This document shows, piece after piece, positions 1-6,573 of a stretch of DNA of 14,401 nucleotides. The notes beneath the pieces were generated by a model. It saw nothing but the letters and a program-made list of their open reading frames with translations, did not search any database and was not told the DNA's origin. The stretch covers positions 1-14,401 of the forward strand of contig CALEKA010000068.1 of assembly GCA_937898715.1 (NCBI GenBank), read 5' to 3'. Made by a program: the position numbers and the translations under genes. How positions within the stretch are numbered: position 1 is the stretch's first letter; each line of letters begins with the position of its first letter. This stretch comes from an uncultured Prevotella sp. (GTDB lineage: Bacteria > Bacteroidota > Bacteroidia > Bacteroidales > Bacteroidaceae).

Positions 1-52
1 TAGGGCTTACTCGGGACTTGCACCCGTTAGATAATGCTCATGCCGAGCGTAC
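1..52 (-). mobile_element. 5' end of a group IIC intron (partial, runs off window)
   Basis: Read on the minus strand from 52 downward, the sequence starts GTACG and has the layout of the first stems of bacterial group IIC introns. A hairpin GCTC-ggcat-GAGC (48-36) is followed by CTAA and a second hairpin CGGG-tgcaagt-CCCG (26-12). From memory, the Oceanobacillus iheyensis group IIC intron begins with the same arrangement: GCCC-ggcau-GGGU, then a GGG/CCC stem enclosing a purine-rich GUGAGAGU-type loop. The first stem differs from that intron but stays paired, which supports a conserved RNA fold. The canonical start is GUGYG, so GTACG has one unusual base. The reverse transcriptase/maturase ORF and domains V-VI would lie beyond position 1 and cannot be seen. 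Group IIC introns typically insert just after terminator hairpins, which is the setting here. Confidence 0.72.
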
Positions 53-56
53 TAGA

Positions 57-97
57 ATAAGGCGGCAATCTATCACTTAATGAGAGAGCCGCCTTAT
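57..97 (-). terminator. Intrinsic terminator of the glycan operon
   Basis: A perfect 10-bp inverted repeat, ATAAGGCGGC (57-66) and GCCGCCTTAT (88-97), encloses a 21-nt loop. It begins 34 bp past the stop of the glycosyltransferase gene. On the minus strand the stem is followed by TTCTA, a short and imperfect T-rich tail, immediately before the inferred intron boundary at 52. The GC-rich stem and its position favour a terminator. The intron may have replaced part of the original T tract. Confidence 0.75.
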
Positions 98-131
98 GGT
101 TTTACCTGCAAATACTTCTTAGAAAACAAGA

Positions 132-941
132 CTATTTCTTAGTACGCTTCATATAAGCAATGCCCTCCATCAGATGACGCATAAAGGGGAGGAAATGGGT
201 ATACCCTTTACGCGTACTTTCCATAGCGTAGCATAGGCATTTCCACCAAGCCGTTGCTCCATATTTGTAATAAGAGATAGCGCCACGGCTTCTTTGTACA
301 CCTGCATCTACATAAATAAGCGACTTCTTCAGCATAGTACTCGTTTCGACAATCTTCTCAGGGAAGTAATGCATGTGTAAGCCTGCTCGCAATGCATCCT
401 CAAGCCATACTTCTTCTTCTCCACAGGTAAGAAACTGTGTGCCTAAGCCAAAGCGCTCATCAAAGCGTATCTTACCTTGCACACTTGTACGACGACATGC
501 CATTTCAAGGGCAGAAATGGTATATTCTGTAGGCATGGCATATACGTCGAAATCTTCTGAGGGATAAGTCTTCAGAGGTTTTCCAGTATAAGTAGACGCA
601 CAGAAGAAGGCTACGTCAAGACGATCATTTTCAGCAAAATGCTTAAAGATAATCTCTGGAGTTTGAGGCAAAAGATGTGCATCATCATCAGCATACATCA
701 CAATATCTGCCGTGGCCTTGTCTAATGCCAAGTTGCGATTAGCTGAAAGTCCTTGCCCTTTATACGTATATATAGTGACGTCTTCACGGGCTGTCAAGCC
801 TTTGGGAATGAGATCGAGATAGCGTTCATCGGTATACTGGTAAGATACTACATAGTGTATGTCATCTCGAGGAGGCAACAGAACGTCTTGGATACGCACG
901 ATGCCCTTGTTGAGCGAACAAATCAATATATCAAGAGTCAT
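132..941 (-). CDS. Glycosyltransferase family 2 (GT-A fold)
   Basis: This is a 269-residue glycosyltransferase that probably transfers a sugar from a nucleotide donor during surface polysaccharide assembly at the inner face of the cytoplasmic membrane. The N-terminal strand (LDILICSLN, residues 3-11), GLSANRN (64-70) and the acidic metal/nucleotide site YADDDA (83-88, DXD type) are the usual GT-A landmarks. GEEEVW (174-179) fits the acidic acceptor-side motif of family 2 enzymes. No membrane-spanning segment is evident. It is the last gene of a four-gene operon, with its start only 12 bp past the stop of the aminotransferase gene. A terminator follows it. Donor and acceptor cannot be named from sequence; the upstream genes suggest an amino-deoxyhexose-containing glycan, which is an inference. 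Confidence 0.85.
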   Translation of the reverse strand: MTLDILICSLNKGIVRIQDVLLPPRDDIHYVVSYQYTDERYLDLIPKGLTAREDVTIYTYKGQGLSANRNLALDKATADIVMYADDDAHLLPQTPEIIFKHFAENDRLDVAFFCASTYTGKPLKTYPSEDFDVYAMPTEYTISALEMACRRTSVQGKIRFDERFGLGTQFLTCGEEEVWLEDALRAGLHMHYFPEKIVETSTMLKKSLIYVDAGVQRSRGAISYYKYGATAWWKCLCYAMESTRKGYTHFLPFMRHLMEGIAYMKRTKK

Positions 942-953
942 GTTGTATGGGGG

Positions 954-2051
954 TTATAGATTAAACTGATTGATAGCCTCACACGTTATCAAGGCTTCTT
1001 CTTCCGTCATAATAGGACTAATAGGTAAGCTTATTTGCGTTCGTGCCCATTCTCGAGCATGAGGTGTACGGCAGTCGGAAGTCTCAAATATGGGCTGTTG
1101 GGAAAGAGTCAATGGATAATGGCAGGAAGTCTGTATGCCTTTTGATTGAAGGAATTCATGCAAACGTTCTCTCTCGCTGCAACGTAAAGGATAAATATGA
1201 AATACGCTGTGCACCGTATCGCCTTGATAAGGCACCTTTACGAGAGGATTGTCTATATGCTGGGCATAGATTGAGGCAATGTGCTGGCGATGTTGGTTGT
1301 CTTGATCAAGTCTTGGAAGTTTTACACTCAGCATGGCTGCTTGCATTTCGTCTAAACGCGAATTTAGTCCCTGTACGATATGATGATACTTCCTATCTGC
1401 ACCATAATTGGCTAAGGTGCGTACAGCGTGGGCAATATCCTCATCATCAGTAGTAACAGCTCCACCATCACCCAAAGCACCTAAGTTTTTACCTGGATAG
1501 AAGCTAAAGGCAGAAACCTTTGCCGTACTTCCTACTCTCTTTTTACCCGAAAATGCGCCATGAGCTTGCGCTGCATCTTCAAGAAGAATTACATGCCTCT
1601 CATCTGCCCATGCTGCAAATGCGTCCATATCTGCAGCCTTGCCATATAGATGGACAGGGATGACAGCGCGCGTATTCGACGACAATACTTGTTCTGCCAA
1701 ACAAGGAGTAAGAAGTGCATCATCATCTACATCAGCAAATATAGGAATCATTCCTGCTCTCACCACCGCTTGTGCAGTCGCAACAAACGTCATATCGGGC
1801 ACAATTACTTCTGCATCATCACCCCAATGGTTCTGTAGCTTCAGAGCCATAAGAGAAAGCGTGAGCGCATCTAAACCATTACCCACTCCCACACAATAAC
1901 GTGCACCGACGAAACGAGAAAAACTTTGTTCAAACGTTTTCGTAGCTTCGCCTTGCAGGTACCAACCTCTCTGAATCACTTGCAATGCTGCTTCAGAAAG
2001 CGCTGGCTGGTAAGTTTCGTTGATTGCGCCTAATGGCAAGAATGGTATCAT
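954..2051 (-). CDS. fdtB: DegT/DnrJ/EryC1/StrS sugar aminotransferase (FdtB-like)
   Basis: This 365-residue protein is a PLP-dependent nucleotide-sugar aminotransferase, about the usual length for the family. Landmarks are GNGLDAL (57-63, cofactor phosphate region), EDAAQAHGA (158-166, with the Asp and neighbours that contact PLP), and SFYPGKNLGALGDGG (183-197), in which K188 should form the Schiff base. GLNSRLDEMQAA (228-239) is the conserved segment that follows. With an FdtA-type ketoisomerase in the same operon, the likely reaction is transfer of an amino group from glutamate to C3 of a dTDP-3-keto-6-deoxyhexose, giving dTDP-Fuc3N or dTDP-Qui3N. Which epimer is made cannot be read from the sequence. 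The fold and chemistry are secure; the fdtB name depends on neighbourhood. Confidence 0.85.
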   Translation of the reverse strand: MIPFLPLGAINETYQPALSEAALQVIQRGWYLQGEATKTFEQSFSRFVGARYCVGVGNGLDALTLSLMALKLQNHWGDDAEVIVPDMTFVATAQAVVRAGMIPIFADVDDDALLTPCLAEQVLSSNTRAVIPVHLYGKAADMDAFAAWADERHVILLEDAAQAHGAFSGKKRVGSTAKVSAFSFYPGKNLGALGDGGAVTTDDEDIAHAVRTLANYGADRKYHHIVQGLNSRLDEMQAAMLSVKLPRLDQDNQHRQHIASIYAQHIDNPLVKVPYQGDTVHSVFHIYPLRCSERERLHEFLQSKGIQTSCHYPLTLSQQPIFETSDCRTPHAREWARTQISLPISPIMTEEEALITCEAINQFNL

Positions 2052-2112
2052 TTGCTGTTAGATTGTACTAATAATTATATATGTAAGTGGTGGTTAAAGC
2101 GTCATCAATGAC

Positions 2113-3096
2113 TCAATTCTTAGAGAGAGGAATCTGATAAGAATCATAGCATACACCACGTCCTCCGAATCCTTCTTTCTGAAAGATGAGCCCTTGATTA
2201 AGGAAAGTTCCTCCACGTTCTGTAGAGATTCCAAAATCAAAATATCTAATTTGCGGATGAGCTTTCCTTATTTCGCCAATAACTCTCGCAAACAACCAAT
2301 CCAATGCACCGCAATTTCTACCAACATCACCAGAAGCTATATATTGCACATGACAAACACTTTTGGTTATGAAAAGCAGACAGCCTGCTATGACGTGTTC
2401 TGGATGATCAGCCATACATGCCGTGCAGAGTTTGATATTTTCTGGAAAACGGCTTATCAGCAATCGAATTTCATCAAGTGTATGAACGGGATGAACATTG
2501 TGCCGAGTAGTCAACACACTGTCGAGCACATGCCAAAAAGATTCTAAGTGGTCTGTGCCTTCTACATAGAGCAACGACGACGTCTTTTCAGCCTTACGCA
2601 CTTTGCGACGTCTCAATTCGCTAAATGGATAAGGAGCTAATAGATCTATGACTGATGATATCGCACGAGATTCTAATTGTGCTCCAAGGCGAAACAAGAC
2701 ATAAAGGTCTTCTTCGCTTGGATATTGGTGGTAAATATAAGGCATAGGCTTATAATGCAATGTTGTAAAGCCTTGCATCGCATAATAATGTGTGATAGAC
2801 TGAAACATTTCCAGCATAGCCTCTGCAGACACTTGCGAGAGAGTGAGCATACCACCATAAGTGAGTCCCGCATGAGAAGATACAGCTGACTCCTTACCTG
2901 GCATTCTACAAGCAGGAAAGAGCGCAAATGTACGTCCCTTATCATCAGTAACTACAAGCGATTCATCACGAAACCGATCTGCATGATAATCCATATATGC
3001 ACGATTGAATAAGAATGTACCCTGTCTTGACTGATCTACTACAGAGTTCCACTCTATCTCCAATGATTCATTATATGGGGTAATCTGCCAGTTCAT
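2113..3096 (-). CDS. FemAB-like GNAT acyltransferase
   Basis: The 327-residue product resembles the FemAB/Acetyltransf_6 branch of the GNAT superfamily. The most telling parts are the basic segment LRRRKVRKAEK (161-171), preceded by a short strand SVIDL (148-152), the stretch HVQYIASGD (249-257), and the C-terminal YFDFGISTE (285-293) followed by LNQGLIFQKEGFGGRG (299-314). Such proteins move an acyl group from acyl-CoA or aminoacyl-tRNA to an amine. The gene lies between the ketoisomerase gene (9-bp gap) and the aminotransferase gene (61-bp gap). The simplest idea is that it acylates the 3-amino group of the sugar, taking the place of the left-handed beta-helix acetyltransferase FdtC/QdtC. 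That role is an inference. No signal peptide or membrane helix is visible. Confidence 0.7.
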   Translation of the reverse strand: MNWQITPYNESLEIEWNSVVDQSRQGTFLFNRAYMDYHADRFRDESLVVTDDKGRTFALFPACRMPGKESAVSSHAGLTYGGMLTLSQVSAEAMLEMFQSITHYYAMQGFTTLHYKPMPYIYHQYPSEEDLYVLFRLGAQLESRAISSVIDLLAPYPFSELRRRKVRKAEKTSSLLYVEGTDHLESFWHVLDSVLTTRHNVHPVHTLDEIRLLISRFPENIKLCTACMADHPEHVIAGCLLFITKSVCHVQYIASGDVGRNCGALDWLFARVIGEIRKAHPQIRYFDFGISTERGGTFLNQGLIFQKEGFGGRGVCYDSYQIPLSKN

Positions 3097-3105
3097 ATAG
3101 AATTG

Positions 3106-3528
3106 CTAAATCTTGTATTGTTTGAATTCCTCGTAATTATTGACATAGCCTTCTTTATCATAGTCTCCAGAAGCTATGCAAAGACATACCGCATCGTCTG
3201 AGAAATCATATATCTCACACCATAGCATAGGAGGTATTAAGAGCCCTTTATCTTTTTGGTCAAGCACGACTTCTTGTGCTGGATGCATTCCATCGTCTAA
3301 GCGTACTTTAAAACTACCATGTACCGCCACTAAAGCTTCATAGCATTTACGATGAGCATGACATCCGCGAACTGCATGCTTTGGCACATCAGTAATCCAA
3401 AAAACGCGTCCAATCTGAAAAGGAAGCTTTTCTTGATTCTTCGATAGACAGATCGTCAGTGTTCCTCTCTCGTCAGTGAAAGTGCCAAATATCAGATCTA
3501 ATGGACTATATGGTGATTGATTTTGCAT
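3106..3528 (-). CDS. fdtA: dTDP-4-keto-6-deoxyhexose 3,4-ketoisomerase (FdtA/QdtA cupin)
   Basis: A 140-residue single-domain cupin, typical of the FdtA/QdtA (WxcM-like) family in length. It shows DERGTLT (19-25), the core RGCHAHRKCYEALV (54-67) whose HAH histidines lie in the known active site, the beta-barrel stretch GSFKVRLDDG (71-80), LLIPPMLWCEIYDFS (96-110), and the family ending YDKEGYVNNYEEF (123-135). The enzyme shifts the keto group of dTDP-4-keto-6-deoxyglucose from C4 to C3, preparing it for the aminotransferase two genes downstream. RmlA and RmlB, which supply the substrate, are not in the window. It is the first gene of the glycan operon, behind a 190-bp intergenic region. FdtA and QdtA give opposite C4 stereochemistry, and I cannot separate them by eye. 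Confidence 0.88.
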   Translation of the reverse strand: MQNQSPYSPLDLIFGTFTDERGTLTICLSKNQEKLPFQIGRVFWITDVPKHAVRGCHAHRKCYEALVAVHGSFKVRLDDGMHPAQEVVLDQKDKGLLIPPMLWCEIYDFSDDAVCLCIASGDYDKEGYVNNYEEFKQYKI

Positions 3529-3602
3529 AATGTTATGACTCTCTTAGCGAGGGCCTTTTGTGTAGTTTGTTGAGACTTACTTTGCAGCTTGCCTATTACA
3601 AT

Positions 3603-3623
3603 TTACATCTGATTCTGATGTAA
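3603..3623. promoter_or_regulatory. 21-bp inverted repeat upstream of the glycan operon
   Basis: TTACATC (3603-3609) and GATGTAA (3617-3623) are perfect 7-bp arms around a 7-bp centre. The centre lies 86 bp ahead of the fdtA start codon, inside the intergenic region 3529-3718. The size and symmetry suit a dimeric repressor or activator site, but a hairpin in a long leader is equally possible. No perfect TAnnTTTG box was found near it, so the promoter itself is not placed. The rest of this intergenic stretch holds only the weak hairpin at 3660-3682. Confidence 0.35.
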
Positions 3624-3659
3624 TCTATGTCGTTTTGCTCTTTTATGGTGGAGGAAGGA

Positions 3660-3682
3660 CTCTCTTGCATACATGATGAGAG
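3660..3682 (-). terminator. Weak candidate terminator after the cyclo-ligase gene
   Basis: On the minus strand CTCTC and GAGAG (plus positions 3660-3664 and 3678-3682) can pair across a 13-nt loop, followed by a pyrimidine-rich run TCCTTCCTCC. The stem begins about 36 bp past the stop of the cyclo-ligase gene, which is a sensible place for a terminator. The stem is short and there is no proper T tract, so the call is tentative. Confidence 0.3.
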
Positions 3683-3718
3683 GGCTTCACTCTATTCATA
3701 CTTTTTACTGTATGCTTC

Positions 3719-4264
3719 TTACCGGCTCTCGAATGTTCCAATGACATCGTCCATTCGAATATCGTGTGAATCAGTTGGCACACATTCCAACAGCTGACAA
3801 GGGAAGCAGATACCTATTTTGGGCACAGAGCGCCAACTCTCTTGTGAGAGGAATCTATCGTAATAGCCCTTACCTCTGCCCAAGCGATTTCCGCTATAGT
3901 CGAAGGCAACTCCAGGAACAACTATGAGATTCACATTTGAAGCCAACGCTGGTATTCTTTCGGGTTCCATGATACCATAAGCGCCTTGTGTAAGTTTATC
4001 TTCTGAATACTCACACGGAATGATATCATCACCCTCAACTCGCGGCAGAAGAATACGTTTATGAGTAGCCCATTTCTGAATAAACCCATGCGTATTTACC
4101 TCGTCGGGAAGAGAATAAAAAAGCATTACAGTATGAGCTCTTTGAAATTGCGGATGTACTTCTAATAAGCGTAATATCTGCTGCGAGGCATGCTCTTTAT
4201 CATCTGCCGTCATCCGCTTTATTTGTTGCTTTACAGCCAAGCGAAGATTGGATTTCGATAGCAT
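3719..4264 (-). CDS. 5-formyltetrahydrofolate cyclo-ligase (MTHFS/YgfA family)
   Basis: The product makes 5,10-methenyltetrahydrofolate from 5-formyltetrahydrofolate and ATP, returning this storage folate to one-carbon metabolism in the cytosol. With the start chosen here it has 181 residues, normal for the family. The N-terminus MLSKSNLRLAVKQQI carries the K-x-x-L-R pattern typical of the substrate site. GIMEPE (97-102), VVPGVAFD (115-122) and GRGKGYYDRFL (129-139, ATP-phosphate and folate site) are the family signatures. An in-frame ATG at 4309 would add 15 basic residues (MRGVRKKRSIQHSRI) that homologues lack, so the internal ATG at 4264 is preferred. Its first 34 bp overlap the end of the S41 protease gene, implying translational coupling. 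It is the last gene of the housekeeping run. Confidence 0.9.
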   Translation of the reverse strand: MLSKSNLRLAVKQQIKRMTADDKEHASQQILRLLEVHPQFQRAHTVMLFYSLPDEVNTHGFIQKWATHKRILLPRVEGDDIIPCEYSEDKLTQGAYGIMEPERIPALASNVNLIVVPGVAFDYSGNRLGRGKGYYDRFLSQESWRSVPKIGICFPCQLLECVPTDSHDIRMDDVIGTFESR

Positions 4265-6054
4265 AATGCGAGAATGTTGTATTGAACGCTTCTTGCGTAC
4301 ACCTCGCACGCATAGTTGGAATTAGAAGGAATAGTCAGAGGTTGGCACATTGGTATTACAGGACGATAGAACGTCATTTGTATCCAATGATTTCTGAATC
4401 CCGCCAAAGCTTGCATGCGTTTATCTACATTCGATTTTAGACTCGGGAAAGCATTTCCTTCACTCAGAGTCTTAATAGCTCTTTGTACAGCTGGATCCGA
4501 TTCATTCGCGTACTCCACAGATTCACTATCGTCGAGTATATCACCGATGATCGCAGAAGAGATGTATCTGACAAGCAACTGATGTGACTGTCGTATCATT
4601 AAGTTACGCCTCTTCAGTCCGAGCTTCTCAGCAAATATTGCAAAGCCCTCCGCCAAATCTTTCTTTGCCAAAAAAGTTGATATTGAAGTCAAGTCGTCAC
4701 AATCAGTGAGAGCTTTACGATTAGCATCAACGAAGTCGTATGCATATTGGAATAGCAGTCCACCCAAATAAGCATCCTTGAAATATGAAGTAATGCCCAA
4801 CGTATCGCGAGGTATAAATATATCAGGTACGATACCACCTCCGCCATAAACGATGCGACCTAACCGAGTCTTATATTTTTCGCCCGATATGCGAATGCTA
4901 TCAGCAGAGAAGTATTCTCCATGTTCTGCTCTGAGCAGAAGGTCGGCTGCGTAGTCCTCTTCATCACCTGGTTTGTAGGGTTTCTGAACGCATCTTCCTG
5001 ATGGCGTGTAATAACGCGCCGTAGTCAGTCTGAGCATAGAGCCATCAGGGAACTCGATAGGGACTTGCACCAATCCCTTACCAAAGGTACGTCTACCAAT
5101 AATCGTGCCACGATCATTGTCTTGTATAGCGCCAGCGAAGATCTCACTTGCAGAAGCAGAAGTTTCATCTACTAATACGACAAGGGGAAGTTTCTGGAAA
5201 GCCCCTCTTCCATCTGCCTTATATTCTTTACGTGGAGACTTACGACCTTCTGTATATACTATTAGAGAATTCTTAGGAAGGAGCTCATTGGCCATCATCA
5301 CGGCTGTTTCCATGTATCCGCCCGGATTACCGCGGAGGTCGATAATAAGGCCTCGCGCATTCTCATTATAAAGCTTTGACAAAGCAGCAATAAACTCTGA
5401 GAAAGTAGTATCTCCAAAGCTTGTTATGCGCATATAGCCTACACCAGGTGCTGCCGAATAAGCTGCATCCACGGTCTTGATGGGCACATCACCTCTAACT
5501 ATATTGAAACTGAGTAAGCGTGACTGTCCGCTTCGCTTAATGCCCAACTTCGCTATAGAGCCTTTCTCGCCCTTAAGTTTGCGCATAACGCCATCACTAC
5601 TTATCGTATCCCCCACATACGTTTTACCATCTATATTCACGATGCGATCGCCAGCCAAGATGCCCACACTTTCAGAAGGACCACCTTTTACCACTTTTAC
5701 AACACGGATTGTATCCTTGAAAATGGTAAACTGTACTCCAATGCCAGAGAAGCTTCCTTTCAGATCCTGCATTGATTCTTCTGCTTTTGAAGCGGGAATG
5801 TAAGTGGAGTGAGGATCCAATTCCTTCAAGATCTGAGGCATTGACTTTTCGACCAAATCGGGTATATTGACAGAGTCAACGTATTGGTCATCTATCAGAT
5901 GAAATAAATCAAGAATTTTATTACTTGAATTATTGATAATGCTCAAGCGATTTCCTGAATAATGATTGGCAAAAAAGCTACCAAGCAATATGCCAACTAT
6001 CACACCCAAGGAAACCATGAGCGGCATGAAACGACTCTTATTATGTTTGATCAT
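4231..6054 (-). CDS. S41 family C-terminal processing peptidase with PDZ domain
   Basis: This is a 607-residue membrane-anchored protease of the CtpA/Tsp type that should act on the periplasmic side. A hydrophobic helix at about 11-29 with basic residues before it serves as an uncleaved anchor or signal. A PDZ domain spans roughly 95-165 (SGIGVQF, GPSESVGILAGDRIVNIDG). The protease core follows, with GYMRITSF (206-213), GLIIDLRGNPGG (235-246), and the Ser/Lys dyad: S301 in DETSASASEIFAGA and K326 in GRRTFGKGLVQ. The 25-residue spacing matches E. coli Tsp (S430/K455). A C-terminal helical region extends to about 535. The last 50 or so residues, rich in Cys, Tyr, Asn and Pro, do not look like the family and overlap the next gene. 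It starts 52 bp past the dCMP deaminase stop. Confidence 0.9.
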   Translation of the reverse strand: MIKHNKSRFMPLMVSLGVIVGILLGSFFANHYSGNRLSIINNSSNKILDLFHLIDDQYVDSVNIPDLVEKSMPQILKELDPHSTYIPASKAEESMQDLKGSFSGIGVQFTIFKDTIRVVKVVKGGPSESVGILAGDRIVNIDGKTYVGDTISSDGVMRKLKGEKGSIAKLGIKRSGQSRLLSFNIVRGDVPIKTVDAAYSAAPGVGYMRITSFGDTTFSEFIAALSKLYNENARGLIIDLRGNPGGYMETAVMMANELLPKNSLIVYTEGRKSPRKEYKADGRGAFQKLPLVVLVDETSASASEIFAGAIQDNDRGTIIGRRTFGKGLVQVPIEFPDGSMLRLTTARYYTPSGRCVQKPYKPGDEEDYAADLLLRAEHGEYFSADSIRISGEKYKTRLGRIVYGGGGIVPDIFIPRDTLGITSYFKDAYLGGLLFQYAYDFVDANRKALTDCDDLTSISTFLAKKDLAEGFAIFAEKLGLKRRNLMIRQSHQLLVRYISSAIIGDILDDSESVEYANESDPAVQRAIKTLSEGNAFPSLKSNVDKRMQALAGFRNHWIQMTFYRPVIPMCQPLTIPSNSNYACEVYARSVQYNILALCYRNPIFAWL

Positions 6055-6106
6055 GTTTCTATTATAAAACCTCTTATAGCATCTGTCATGATGCTTATCG
6101 TTATAA

Positions 6107-6541
<435 letters not shown>

Positions 6542-6573
6542 TCTTCTTATTTCTTTGGGTACTACTTACTTCA

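Noticed and set aside
1..60. Partial tRNA or tmRNA at the left edge
   Set aside because: There is no acceptor stem, CCA end or T-loop GTTCRA motif in the right place, whereas the stems fit the start of a group IIC intron.
4265..4309. Longer N-terminus for 5-formyltetrahydrofolate cyclo-ligase
   Set aside because: The extra 15 residues are basic, have no counterpart in the family, and would deepen the overlap with the S41 gene; the internal Met starts the conserved N-terminal helix.
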